From positions 492,669 to 556,668 of the forward strand of contig JAKZAN010000046.1 in the NCBI GenBank assembly GCA_023053545.1: a stretch of DNA of 64,000 nt. Direction: 5' to 3'. The notes below the pieces were generated by a model. That model worked only from the letters and a program-made list of their open reading frames with translations, was not told the origin of the DNA and ran no database searches. This DNA is from Lepidurus packardi (Eukaryota > Arthropoda > Branchiopoda > Notostraca > Triopsidae). This document shows, piece after piece, positions 12,201 to 24,647 of this stretch. Every line of letters starts with the position of its first letter. Positions within the stretch are counted from its first letter, which is position 1. Position numbers and translations under genes: made by a program.

Positions 12201-13430
12201 GTCTCTAATCGGGTTATCAGACGTGCACTTTGATCGGGTCTCTGATCGGGTCTCTGATCGACTCTCTGATCGGGTCTCTGATCGGGTCTCTAATCGGGTC
12301 TCTAATCGGGTCTCTAATCGGGTCTCTGATTGGGTCTCTAAGCGGGTCTCTAATCGGGTCTCTAATCGACGTCTCTAATCGGGTCTCTAATCGGGTCTGT
12401 GATCGGGTCTCTAATCGGGTCTCTGATCGGGTCTCTGATCGGGTCTCTGATCGGGTCTCTGATCGGGTCTCTGATCGACTCTCCGATCGGGTCTCTGATC
12501 GGGTCTCTAATCGGGTCTCTAATCGGGTCTCTGATCGGGTCTCTGATCGGGTCTCTGATCGGGTCTCTAATCGGGTCTCTAATCGGGTCTCTAATCGGGT
12601 CTCTGATCGGGTCTCTGATCGGGTCTCTGATCGGGTCTCTATTCGGGTCTCTAATCGGGTCTCTAATCGGGTCTCTGATCGGGTCTCTGATTGGGTCTCT
12701 AAGCGGGTCTCTAATCGGGTCTCTAATCGACGTCTCTAATCGAGGTCTCTGATCGGGTCTCTAATCCGGTCTGTGATCGGGTCTCTAATCGGGTCTCTGA
12801 TCGGGTCTCTGATCGGGTCTCTGATCGGGTCTCTGATCGACTCTCTGATCGGGTCTCTGATCGGGTCTCTAATCGGGTCTCTAATCGGGTCTCTGATCGG
12901 GTCTCTGATCGGGTCTCTAATCGGGTCTCTAATCGGTTCTCTGATCGGGTCTCTGATTGGGTCTCTAATCGGGTTATCAGACGTGCACTTTGATCGGGTC
13001 TCTGATCGGGTCTCTGATCGACTCTCTGATCGGGTCTCTGATCGGGTCTCTAATCGGGTCTCTAATCGGGTCTCTAATCGGGTCTCTGATTGGGTCTCTA
13101 AGCGGGTCTCTAATCGGGTCTCTAATCGACGTCTCTAATCGGGTCTCTAATCGGGTCTGTGATCGGGTCTCTAATCGGGTCTCTGATCGGGTCTCTGATC
13201 GGGTCTCTGATCGGGTCTCTGATCGACTCTCTGATCGGGTCTCTGATCGGGTCTCTAATCGGGTCTCTAATCGGGTCTCTGATCGGGTCTCTGATCGGGT
13301 CTCTAATCGACGTCTCTAATCGAGGTCTCTGATCGGGTCTCTAATCCGGTCTCTAATCGGGGCTCTAATCGGGTCTCTGATCGGGTCTCTGATTGGGTCT
13401 CTAATCGGGTTATCAGACGTGCACTTATAT
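9248..13430 (+). repeat. 0.76-1.69 kb higher-order repeats of satellite B
   Basis: Spacers at 9248, 10059, 10966, 11718, 12213, 12973 and 13409 divide this part into units. A marker cluster (cttatcgactctgttagatc, then gaccggg, cgacgtctc, cgaggtctc) recurs near 9722, 10641 and 11356. The rare spacer form ending cacttatatcggg occurs only at about 11718 and 13409, tying together units 1,690 bp apart. The pair 12213 and 12973 shows a 760-bp unit. Spacing is irregular, as expected from unequal exchange in different registers. Confidence 0.8.
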
Positions 13431-16400
13431 CGGGTCTCTGATCGGGTCTCTAATCGAGTCTCTGATCGGGTCTCTGATCGGGTCTCTAATCGGGTCTCTA
13501 ATCGACGTCTCTAATCGAGGTCTCTGATCGGGTCTCTAATCCGGTCTTTAATCGGGTCTCTAATCGGGTCTGTGATCGGGTCTCTAATCGGGTCTCTGAT
13601 CGGGTCTCTGATCGGGTCTCTGATCGGGTCTCTGATCGACTCTCTGATCGGTTCTCTGATCGGGTCTCTAATCGGGTCTCTAATCGAGTCTCTGATCGGG
13701 TCTCTGATCGGGTCTCTAATCGGGTCTCTAATCGGGTCTCTGATCGGGTCTCTGATTGGGTCTCTAATCGGGTCTCTAATCGGGTGTCTAATCGGGTTTC
13801 TAAACGGGTCTCTAATCGGTTCTCTGATCGGGTCTCTGATCGGGTCTCTAATCGGGTCTCTGATCGGGTCTCTAATCGGGTCTCTAATCGGGTCTCTGAT
13901 CGGGTCTCTAATCGGGTCTCTAATCGGGTCTCTGATCGGGTCTCTGATTGGGTCTCTAAGCGGGTCTCTAATCGGGTCTCTAATCGACGTCTCTAATCGA
14001 GGTCTCTGATCGGGTCTCTAATCCGGTCTCTAATCGGGTCTCTAATCGGGTCTGTGATCGGGTCTCTAATCGGGTCTCTGATCGGGTCTCTGATCGGGTC
14101 TCTGATCGGGTCTCTGATCGGGTCTCTATTCGGGTCTCTAATCGGGTCTCTGATCGGGTCTCTGATCGGGTCTCTTATCGCGTCTCTGATCGGGTCTCTG
14201 ATTGGGTCTCTAATCGGGTTATCAGACGTGCACTTTGATCGGGTCTCTGATCTGGTCTCTAATCGAGTCTCTGATCGGGTCTCTGATCGGGTCTCTAATC
14301 GGGTCTCTAATCGGGTCTCTGATCGGGTCTCTGATTGGGTCTCTAATCGGGTCTCTAATCGGGTCTCTAATCGGGTTTCTAAACGGGTCTCTAATCGGTT
14401 CTCTGATCTGGTCTCTGATCGGGTCTCTGATCGGGTCTCTGATCGACTCTCTGATCGGGTCTCTGATCGGGTCTCTATTCGGGTCTCTAATCGGGTCTCT
14501 GATCGGGTCTCTGATCGGGTCTCTAATCGGGTCTCTAATCGGGTCTCTAATCGGGTCTCTGATCGGTTCTCTGATCGGGTCTTTAATCGGGTCTTTAATC
14601 GGGTCTCTGATAGGGTCTCTGATCGGGTCTCTATTCGGGTCTCTAATCGGGTCTCTGATCGGGTCTCTAATCGGGTCTCTGATCGGGTCTCTTATCGACT
14701 CTCTGATCGGGTCTTTAATCGGGTCTCTGATCGGGTCTCTGATCGGGTCTCTGATCGACTCTCCGATCGGGTCTCTGATCGGGTCTCTAATCGGGTCTCT
14801 AATCGGGTCTCTGATCGGGTCTTAGATCGGGTCTCTAATCGGGTCTCTAATCGGGTCTCTAATCGGGTCTCTGATCGGGTCTCTGATCGGGTCTTTAATC
14901 GGGTCTTTAATCGGGTCTCTGATCGGGTCTCTGATCGGGTCTCTGATCGGGTCTCTGATCGACTCTCTGATCGGGTCTCTGATCGGGTCTCTATTCGGGT
15001 CTCTAATCGGGTCTCTGATCGGGTCTCTGATCGGGTCTCTAATCGGGTCTCTAATCGGGTCTCTAATCGGGTCTCTGATCGGGTCTCTGATCGGGTCTTT
15101 AATCGGGTCTTTAATCGGGTCTCTGATCGGGTCTCTGATCGGGTCTCTATTCGGGTCTCTAATCGGGTCTCTGATCGGGTCTCTGATCGGGTCTCTTATC
15201 GCGTCTCTGATCGGGTCTCTGATTGGGTCTCTAATCGGGTTATCAGACGTGCACTTTGATCGGGTCTCTGATCGGGTCTCTAATCGAGTCTCTGATCGGG
15301 TCTCTGATCGGGTCTCTAATCGGGTCTCTAATCGGGTCTCTGATCGGGTCTCTGATTGGGTCTCTAATCGGGTCTCTAATCGGGTCTCTAATCGGGTTTC
15401 TAAACGGGTCTCTAATCGGTTCCCTGATCGGGTCTCTGATCGGGTCTCTGATCGGGTCTCTGATCGACTCTCTGATCGGGTCTCTGATCGGGTCTCTATT
15501 CGGGTCTCTAATCGGGTCTCTGATCGGGTTTCTGATCGGGTCTCTAATCGGGTCTCTAATCGGGTCTCTAATCGGGTCTCTGATCGGTTCTCTGATCGGG
15601 TCTTTAATCGGGTCTTTAATCGGGTCTCTGATCGGGTCTCTGATCGGGTCTCTATTCGGGTCTCTAATCGGGTCTCTGATCGGGTCTCTGATCGGGTCTC
15701 TGATCGGGTCTCGAATCGGGTCTCTAATCGGGTCTCTGATTGGGTCTCTAATCGGGTCACTAATCGGGTCTCTAAACGGGTCTCTAATCGGGTCTCTGAT
15801 CGGGTCTCTGATCGGGTCTCTGATCGGGTCTCTAATCGGGTCTCTGATCGGGTCTCTGATCGGGTCTCTAATCGGGTCTCTAATCGGGTCTCTGATCGGG
15901 TCTCTAATCGGGTCTCTGATCGGGTCTCTGATCGGGTCTCTAATCGGGTCTCTGATCGAGTCTCTGATCGGGTCTCTGATCGGGTCTCTGATCGGGTCTC
16001 TGATCGGGTCTTTAATCGGGTCTCTGATCGACTCTCTGATCGGGTCTCTAATCGGGTCTCTAATCGGGTCTCTAATCGGGTCTCTGATCGAGTCTCTGAT
16101 CGGGTCTCTAATCGGGTCTCTGATCGGGTCTCTGATCGGGTCTCTGATCGGGTCTCTAATCGGGTCTCTAATCGGGTCTCTGATCGGGTCTCTAATCGGG
16201 TCTCTAATCCGGTCTCTGATCGGGTCTCTAATCGGGTCTCTAATCGGGTCTCTGATCGGGTCTCTGATTGGGTCTCTAATCGGGTCTCTAATCGGGTCTC
16301 TAATCGACGTCTCTAATCGAGGTCTCTGATCGGGTCTCTAATCCGGTCTCTAATCGGGTCTCTAATCGGGTCTGTGATCGGGTCTCTAATCGGGTCTCTA

Positions 16401-16881
16401 ATCGGGTCTCTGATCGGGTCTCTGATCGGGTCTCTGATCGACTCTCTGATCGGGTCTCTGATCGGGTCTCTAATCGGGTCTCTAATCGGGTCTCTGATTG
16501 GGTCTCTGATCGGGTCTCTAATCGGGTCTCTAATCGGTTCTCTAATCGGGTCTCTGATCGGGTCTCTGATCGGGTCTCTATTCGGGTCTCTGATCGGTTC
16601 TCTAATCGAGGTCTCTGATCGGGTCTCTAATCCGGTCTCTAATCGGGTCTCTGATCGGGTCTATAATCGGGTTATCAGACGTGCACTTTGACCGGGACTC
16701 TAATCGGGGTCTCTTATCGGGTCTCTAACCGTGTCTCTGATTGGGTCTCTGATCGGGTCTCTGATCGGGTCTCTAATCGGGTCTCTGATCGGGTCTCTAA
16801 TCGGGTCTCTGATCGGGTCTCTTATCGCGTCTCTGATCGGGTCTCTGATCGGGTCTCTAATCGGGTTAACAGACGTGCACT

Positions 16882-16933
16882 AATGCGACGCGAACGCGAC
16901 GTTGGTAGTCTTAAAAAACCAAAAAACAAACAA
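16882..16933 (+). mobile_element. 52-bp LINE 3'-end fragment in spacer, copy 5
   Basis: Same insert between acagacgtgcact at 16869-16881 and 16934-16946. It has the private ttggtagtc variant. Confidence 0.85.
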
Positions 16934-19900
16934 ACAGACGTGCACTTTGATCGGGTCTCTGATCGGGTCTCTAATCGGGTCTCTGATCGGGTCTCTGATC
17001 GGGTCTCTAATCGGGTCTCTAATCGGGTCTCTGATCGGGTCTCTAATCGGGTCTCTAATCGGGTCTCTAATCGGGTCTCTGATCGAGTCTCTGATCGGGT
17101 CTCTAATCGGGTCTCTGATCGGGTCTCTGATCGGGTCTCTAATCGGGTCTCTAATCGGGTCTCTGATCGGGTCTCTAATCGGGTCTCTAATCGGGTCTCT
17201 GATCGGGTCTCTAATCGGGTCTCTAATCGGGTCTCTGATCGGGTCTCTAATCGGGTCTCTAATCGGGTCTCTGATCGGGTCTCTATTCGGGTCTCTAATC
17301 GGGTCTCTGATCGGGTCTCTGATCGGGTCTCTAATCGGGTCTCTAATCGGGTCTCTAATCGGGTCTCTGATCGGGTCTCTGATCGGGTCTTTAATCGGGT
17401 CTCTAATCGGGTCTCTGATCGGGTCTCTGATCGGGTCTCTTATCGCGTCTCTGATCGGGTCTCTGATTGGGTCTCTAATCGGGTTATCAGACGTGCACTT
17501 TGATCGGGTCTCTGATCGGGTCTCTAATCGAGTCTCTGATCGGGTCTCTGATCGGGTCTCTAATCGGGTCTCTAATCGGGTCTCTGATCGGGTCTCTGAT
17601 TGGGTCTCTAATCGGGTCTCTAATCGGGTCTCTAATCGGGTTTCTAAACGGGTCTCTAATCGGTTCTCTGATCGGGTCTCTGATCGGGTCTCTGATCGAC
17701 TCTCTGATCGGGTCTCTGATCGGGTCTCTATTCGGGTCTCTAATCGGGTCTCTGATCGGGTTTCTGATCGGGTCTCTAATCGGGTCTCTAATCGATTCCC
17801 TAATTGGGTCTCTGATCGGTTCTCTGATCGGGTCTTTAATCGGGTTTTTAATCGGGTCTCTGATCGGGTCTCTGATCGGGTCTCTATTCGGGTCTCTAAT
17901 CGGGTCTCTGATCTGGTCTCTGATCGGGTCTCTGATCGGGTCTCTAATTGGGTCTCTAATCGGGTCTCTGATTGGGTCTCTAATCGGGTTATCAGACGTG
18001 CACTTTGATCGGGTCTCTGATCTGGTCTCTAATCGAGTCTCTGATCGGGTCTCTGATCGGGTCTCTAATCGGGTCTCTAATCGGGTCTCTGATCGGGTCT
18101 CTGATTGGGTCTCTAATCGGGTCTCTAATCGGGTCTCTAATCGGGTTTCTAAACGGGTCTCTAATCGGTTCTCTGATCTGGTCTCTGATCGGGTCTCTGA
18201 TCGGGTCTCTGATCGACTCTCTGATCGGGTCTCTGATCGGGTCTCTATTCGGGTCTCTAATCGGGTCTCTGATCGGGTCTCTGATCGGGTCTCTAATCGG
18301 GTCTCTAATCGGGTCTCTAATCGGGTCTCTGATCGGTTCTCTGATCGGGTCTTTAATCGGGTCTTTAATCGGGTCTCTGATAGGGTCTCTGATCGGGTCT
18401 CTATTCGGGTCTCTAATCGGGTCTCTGATCGGGTCTCTAATCGGGTCTCTGATCGGGTCTCTTATCGACTCTCTGATCGGGTCTTTAATCGGGTCTCTGA
18501 TCGGGTCTCTGATCGGGTCTCTGATCGACTCTCCGATCGGGTCTCTGATCGGGTCTCTAATCGGGTCTCTAATCGGGTCTCTGATCGGGTCTTAGATCGG
18601 GTCTCTAATCGGGTCTCTAATCGGGTCTCTAATCGGGTCTCTGATCGGGTCTCTGATCGGGTCTTTAATCGGGTCTTTAATCGGGTCTCTGATCGGGTCT
18701 CTGATCGGGTCTCTGATCGGGTCTCTGATCGACTCTCTGATCGGGTCTCTGATCGGGTCTCTATTCGGGTCTCTAATCGGGTCTCTGATCGGGTCTCTGA
18801 TCGGGTCTCTAATCGGGTCTCTAATCGGGTCTCTAATCGGGTCTCTGATCGGGTCTCTGATCGGGTCTTTAATCGGGTCTTTAATCGGGTCTCTGATCGG
18901 GTCTCTGATCGGGTCTCTATTCGGGTCTCTAATCGGGTCTCTGATCGGGTCTCTGATCGGGTCTCTTATCGCGTCTCTGATCGGGTCTCTGATTGGGTCT
19001 CTAATCGGGTTATCAGACGTGCACTTTGATCGGGTCTCTGATCGGGTCTCTAATCGAGTCTCTGATCGGGTCTCTGATCGGGTCTCTAATCGGGTCTCTA
19101 ATCGGGTCTCTGATCGGGTCTCTGATTGGGTCTCTAATCGGGTCTCTAATCGGGACTCTAATCGGGTTTCTAAACGGGTCTCTAATCGGTTCTCTGATCG
19201 GGTCTCTGATCGGGTCTCTGATCGGGTCTCTGATCGACTCTCTGATCGGGTCTCTGATCGGGTCTCTATTCGGGTCTCTAATCGGGTCTCTGATCGGGTT
19301 TCTGATCGGGTCTCTAATCGGGTCTCTAATCGGGTCTCTAATCGGGTCTCTGATCGGTTCTCTGATCGGGTCTTTAATCGGGTCTTTAATCGGGTCTCTG
19401 ATCGGGTCTCTGATCGGGTCTCTATTCGGGTCTCTAATCGGGTCTCTGATCGGGTCTCTGATCGGGTCTCTGATCGGGTCTCTAATCGGGTCTCTAATCG
19501 GGTCTCTGATTGGGTCTCTAATCGGGTCACTAATCGGGTCTCTAAACGGGTCTCTAATCGGGTCTCTGATCGGGTCTCTGATCGGGTCTCTGATCGGGTC
19601 TCTAATCGGGTCTCTGATCGGGTCTCTGATCGGGTCTCTAATCGGGTCTCTAATCGGGTCTCTGATCGGGTCTCTAATCGGGTCTCTAATCGGGTCTCTA
19701 ATCGGGTCTCTGATCGAGTCTCTGATCGGGTCTCTGATCGGGTCTCTGATCGGGTCTCTGATCGGGTCTTTAATCGGGTCTCTGATCGACTCTCTGATCG
19801 GGTCTCTAATCGGGTCTCTAATCGGGTCTCTAATCGGGTCTCTGATCGAGTCTCTGATCGGGTCTCTAATCGGGTCTCTGATCGGGTCTCTGATCGGGTC

Positions 19901-20639
19901 TCTGATCGGGTCTCTAATCGGGTCTCTAATCGGGTCTCTGATCGGGTCTCTAATCGGGTCTCTAATCCGGTCTCTGATCGGGTCTCTAATCGGGTCTCTA
20001 ATCGGGTCTCTGATCGGGTCTCTGATTGGGTCTCTAATCGGGTCTCTAATCGGGTCTCTAATCGACGTCTCTAATCGAGGTCTCTGATCGGGTCTCTAAT
20101 CCGGTCTCTAATCGGGTCTCTAATCGGGTCTGTGATCGGGTCTCTAATCGGGTCTCTAATCGGGTCTCTGATCGGGTCTCTGATCGGGTCTCTGATCGAC
20201 TCTCTGATCGGGTCTCTGATCGGGTCTCTAATCGGGTCTCTAATCGGGTCTCTGATTGGGTCTCTGATCGGGTCTCTAATCGGGTCTCTAATCGGTTCTC
20301 TAATCGGGTCTCTGATCGGGTCTCTGATCGGGTCTCTATTCGGGTCTCTGATCGGTTCTCTAATCGAGGTCTCTGATCGGGTCTCTAATCCGGTCTCTAA
20401 TCGGGTCTCTGATCGGGTCTATAATCGGGTTATCAGACGTGCACTTTGACCGGGACTCTAATCGGGGTCTCTTATCGGGTCTCTAACCGTGTCTCTGATC
20501 GGGTCTCTGATCGGGTCTCTGATCGGGTCTCTAATCGGGTCTCTGATCGGGTCTCTAATCGGGTCTCTGATCGGGTCTCTTATCGCGTCTCTGATCGGGT
20601 CTCTGATCGGGTCTCTAATCGGGTTAACAGACGTGCACT

Positions 20640-20691
20640 AATGCGACGCGAACGCGACGTTGGTAGTCTTAAAAAACCAAAAAACAAACAA
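20640..20691 (+). mobile_element. 52-bp LINE 3'-end fragment in spacer, copy 6
   Basis: Same insert between acagacgtgcact at 20627-20639 and 20692-20704. It has the ttggtagtc variant shared with copy 5, from which it differs in position by exactly one 3,758-bp unit. Confidence 0.85.
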
Positions 20692-21240
20692 ACAGACGTG
20701 CACTTTGATCGGGTCTCTGATCTGGTCTCTAATCGGGTCTCTGATCGGGTCTCTGATCGGGTCTCTAATCGGGTCTCTAATCGGGTCTCTGATCGGGTCT
20801 CTAATCGGGTCTCTAATCGGGTCTCTAATCGGGTCTCTGATCGAGTCTCTGATCGGGTCTCTAATCGGGTCTCTGATCGGGTCTCTGATCGGGTCTTTAA
20901 TCGGGTCTCTAATCGGGTCTCTGATCGGGTCTCTAATCGGGTCTCTAATCGGGTCTCTGATCGGGTCTCTAATCGGGTCTCTAATCGGGTCTCTGATCGG
21001 GTCTCTAATCGGTTCTCTAATCGGGTCTCTGATCGGGTCTCTATTCGGGTCTCTAATCGGGTCTCTGATCGGGTCTCTGATCGGGTCTCTAATCGGGTCT
21101 CTAATCGGGTCTCTAATCGGGTCTCTGATCGGGTCTCTGATCGGGTCTTTAATCGGGTCTCTAATCGGGTCTCTGATCGGGTCTCTGATCGGGTCTCTTA
21201 TCGCGTCTCTGATCGGGTCTCTGATTGGGTCTCTAATCGG

Positions 21241-22837
21241 GTTATCAGACGTGCACTTTGATCGGGTCTCTGATCGGGTCTCTAATCGAGTCTCTGATCG
21301 GGTCTCTGATCGGGTCTCTAATCGGGTCTCTAATCGGGTCTCTGATCGGGTCTCTGATTGGGTCTCTAATCGGGTCTCTAATCGGGTCTCTAATCGGGTT
21401 TCTAAACGGGTCTCTAATCGGTTCTCTGATCGGGTCTCTGATCGGGTCTCTGATCGACTCTCTGATCGGGTCTCTGATCGGGTCTCTATTCGGGTCTCTA
21501 ATCGGGTCTCTGATCGGGTTTCTGATCGGGTCTCTAATCGGGTCTCTAATCGATTCCCTAATTGGGTCTCTGATCGGTTCTCTGATCGGGTCTTTAATCG
21601 GGTTTTTAATCGGGTCTCTGATCGGGTCTCTGATCGGGTCTCTATTCGGGTCTCTAATCGGGTCTCTGATCTGGTCTCTGATCGGGTCTCTGATCGGGTC
21701 TCTAATTGGGTCTCTAATCGGGTCTCTGATTGTGTCTCTAATCGGGTCACTAATCGGGTCTCTAAACGGGTCTCTAATCGGGTCTCTGATCGGGTCTCTG
21801 ATCGGGTCTCTGATCGGGTCTCTAATCGGGTCTCTGATCGGGTCTTTAATCGGGTCTCTAATCGGGTCTCTGATCGGGTCTCTGATCGGGTCTTTAATCG
21901 GGTCTCTAATCGGGTCTCTGATCGGGTCTCTAATCGGGTCTCTAATCGGGTCTCTGATCGGGTCTCTAATCGGGTCTCTAATCGGGTCTCTGATCGGGTC
22001 TCTAATCGGTTCTCTAATCGGGTCTCTGATCGGGTCTCTATTCGGGTCTCTAATCGGGTCTCTGATCGGGTCTCTGATCGGGTCTCTAATCGGGTCTCTA
22101 ATCGGGTCTCTAATCGGGTCTCTGATCGGGTCTCTGATCGGGTCTTTAATCGGGTCTCTAATCGGGTCTCTGATCGGGTCTCTGATCGGGTCTCTTATCG
22201 CGTCTCTGATCGGGTCTCTGATTGGGTCTCTAATCGGGTTATCAGACGTGCACTTTGATCGGGTCTCTGATCGGGTCTCTAATCGAGTCTCTGATCGGGT
22301 CTCTGATCGGGTCTCTAATCGGGTCTCTAATCGGGTCTCTGATCGGGTCTCTGATTGGGTCTCTAATCGGGTCTCTAATCGGGTCTCTAATCGGGTTTCT
22401 AAACGGGTCTCTAATCGGTTCTCTGATCGGGTCTCTGATCGGGTCTCTGATCGACTCTCTGATCGGGTCTCTGATCGGGTCTCTATTCGGGTCTCTAATC
22501 GGGTCTCTGATCGGGTTTCTGATCGGGTCTCTAATCGGGTCTCTAATCGATTCCCTAATTGGGTCTCTGATCGGTTCTCTGATCGGGTCTTTAATCGGGT
22601 TTTTAATCGGGTCTCTGATCGGGTCTCTGATCGGGTCTCTATTCGGGTCTCTAATCGGGTCTCTGATCTGGTCTCTGATCGGGTCTCTGATCGGGTCTCT
22701 AATTGGGTCTCTAATCGGGTCTCTGATTGTGTCTCTAATCGGGTCACTAATCGGGTCTCTAAACGGGTCTCTAATCGGGTCTCTGATCGGGTCTCTGATC
22801 GGGTCTCTGATCGGGTCTCTAATCGGGTCTCTGATCG
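21241..22837 (+). repeat. 997-bp offset tandem duplication in satellite B
   Basis: The block 21241-21840 is repeated at 22238-22837, including the rare variants gattccctaattggg, ctgatctgg and gattgtgtctc. After about 22838 the second copy departs (ctctgatc versus ctttaatc), marking a breakpoint. Confidence 0.85.
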
Positions 22838-24072
22838 GGTCTCTGATCGGGTCTCTAATCGGGTCTCTAATCGGGTCTCTGATCGGGTCTCTAATCGGGT
22901 CTCTAATCGGGTCTCTAATCGGGTCTCTGATCGAGTCTCTGATCGGGTCTCTGATCGGGTCTCTGATCGGGTCTCTGATCGGGTCTTTAATCGGGTCTTT
23001 AATCGGGTCTCTGATCGGGTCTCTGATCGGGTCTCTATTCGGGTCTCTAATCGGGTCTCTGATCGGGTCTCTGATCGGGTCTCTAATCGGGTCTCTAATC
23101 GGGTCTCTAATCGGGTCTCTGATCGGGTCTCTGATCGGGTCTTTAATCGGGTCTTTAATCGGGTCTCTGATCGGGTCTCTGATCGGGTCTCTATTCGGGT
23201 CTCTAATCGGGTCTCTGATCGGGTCTCTGATCGGGTCTCTAATCGGGTCTCTAATCGGGTCTCTAATCGGGTCTCTGATCGGGTCTCTGATCGGGTCTTT
23301 AATCGGGTCTCTGATCGGGTCTCTGATCGGGTCTCTGATCGGGTCTCTAATCGGGTCTCTAATCGGGTCTCTGATCGGGTCTCTAATCGGGTCTCTAATC
23401 CGGTCTCTGATCGGGTCTCTAATCGGGTCTCTAATCGGGTCTCTGATCGGGTCTCTGATTGGGTCTCTAATCGGGTCTCTAATCGGGTCTCTAATCGACG
23501 TCTCTAATCGAGGTCTCTGATCGGGTCTCTAATCCGGTCTCTAATCGGGTCTCTAATCGGGTCTGTGATCGGGTCTCTAATCGGGTCTCTAATCGGGTCT
23601 CTGATCGGGTCTCTGATCGGGTCTCTGATCGACTCTCTGATCGGGTCTCTGATCGGGTCTCTAATCGGGTCTCTAATCGGGTCTCTGATTGGGTCTCTGA
23701 TCGGGTCTCTAATCGGGTCTCTAATCGGTTCTCTAATCGGGTCTCTGATCGGGTCTCTGATCGGGTCTCTATTCGGGTCTCTGATCGGTTCTCTAATCGA
23801 GGTCTCTGATCGGGTCTCTAATCCGGTCTCTAATCGGGTCTCTGATCGGGTCTATAATCGGGTTATCAGACGTGCACTTTGACCGGGACTCTAATCGGGG
23901 TCTCTTATCGGGTCTCTAACCGTGTCTCTGATCGGGTCTCTGATCGGGTCTCTGATCGGGTCTCTAATCGGGTCTCTGATCGGGTCTCTAATCGGGTCTC
24001 TGATCGGGTCTCTTATCGCGTCTCTGATCGGGTCTCTGATCGGGTCTCTAATCGGGTTAACAGACGTGCACT

Positions 24073-24097
24073 AATGCGACGCGAACGCGACGTTGGC
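24073..24097 (+). mobile_element. 52-bp LINE 3'-end fragment, copy 7, left part
   Basis: The first 25 bases of a copy of the 52-bp insert, after the target repeat at 24060-24072. The remaining 27 bases resume at 29999-30025 and are followed by the second target repeat at 30026-30038. The full-length LINE interrupts the fragment. The last 14 bases of this part are the LINE's left target-site duplication. Confidence 0.88.
24084..24097 (+). repeat. Left 14-bp target-site duplication of the LINE
   Basis: aacgcgacgttggc occurs here and again at 29985-29998. Uninterrupted copies of the host 52-bp fragment contain it once, so the second occurrence was created by insertion of the LINE. Confidence 0.88.
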
Positions 24098-24647
24098 ACA
24101 CTCCCCTGCACGCAAGCGGTCAGGATAGACGTGTCTTACATGCAGTGCGAGTTATCAAAGAAAAAAGTCATTAAAATTAGTAGCAGATACATAGTTTTTG
24201 TTCGTGATATAGAAGTTGTGTATTGGTTGATTTATTGTTACAATTGTTGTTTTGTTAGCCGTTCGTTGGAGGGAGAGGGTGTTAATATTGAGACAGTTGT
24301 GACCAGGCAGCTGCAAACAGCTGGTGGGTTTATTTTTTCGGTTATAGTGTTTTTTGGAAGTGTATATTTGTGGTGGGGGTTTTTCGTTGGTGTATGATTT
24401 ATGTTTAACAAAGTGTTTATGATTGTATAATTGTATAAAGGGAAGGAAATTTGTTTTCGAGTGCTAGCGTGTTGACGTGGCAAGGTGTGGCACGAGCACG
24501 CTATCATCCGGACTGTCTAGAAGACGGGCGTGGCTTGACATCACCACACGTGACGCGACGCGCTTGGACATTGGTTACGGATTTGTTCTGCTCGTTACGG
24601 TTACAGAGATAGTTTTTTTGTTCTGGTTTTCGTCTTAGTTGTAGCAA
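24098..24647 (+). promoter_or_regulatory. LINE 5' UTR, presumed internal promoter region
   Basis: The 550 bases between the target duplication and the ORF1 start hold no credible ORF. Elements of this type are generally transcribed from a promoter inside their own 5' region, so this segment should contain it, but I see no diagnostic motif at the very start. A TATAAA at 24434-24439 lies well inside. If it were used as a TATA box, transcripts would lose the upstream half, so I treat it as unproven. The second half is GC-richer, with repeated cgtg and cgcg words near 24500-24570. Whether 24098 is the true 5' end or a slightly truncated one cannot be told from one copy. Confidence 0.6.

Larger units (their letters stand above)
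14218..21760 (+). repeat. 3.76-3.77 kb higher-order repeat, two near-identical copies
   Basis: The segment from 14218 recurs from 17988. Spacers at 14218, 15239, 16671 and 17483 pair with 17988, 19009, 20429 and 21241, at offsets of 3770, 3770, 3758 and 3758. The 12-bp change in offset is one monomer lost. The spacer-plus-insert at 16869 pairs with 20627 at an offset of 3758, and both carry the same private change (ttggtagtc instead of ttggccgtc). Few differences exist between copies, so this is a recent segmental amplification. Confidence 0.9.
4521..24097 (+). repeat. Satellite B, 12-bp tandem repeat, left arm
   Basis: Tandem 12-mers gatcgggtctct and aatcgggtctct make up this 19.6-kb stretch, interrupted only by short spacers and 52-bp inserts. 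The first base (g or a) is the main variable position. Recurring rarer variants (ctattcggg, ctttaatc, cgactctct, cgagtctct, ttatcgcg, taaccgtg, gattggg) act as markers that define higher-order repeats. Two forward frames and two reverse frames have no stop because 12 is divisible by three, so long meaningless ORFs arise. No gene is supported before the LINE at 24098. Confidence 0.97.

Noticed and set aside
23879-24397. 172-codon frame running from satellite B into the LINE 5' UTR
   Set aside because: It is a chance continuation across the insertion junction. The last 110 or so residues are non-repetitive but match no family I know, and the frame crosses a recent insertion boundary.
24434-24439. 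TATAAA as the LINE promoter
   Set aside because: It is 337 bases inside the element, so transcripts from it could not regenerate the 5' end. It may be coincidental in AT-rich sequence.
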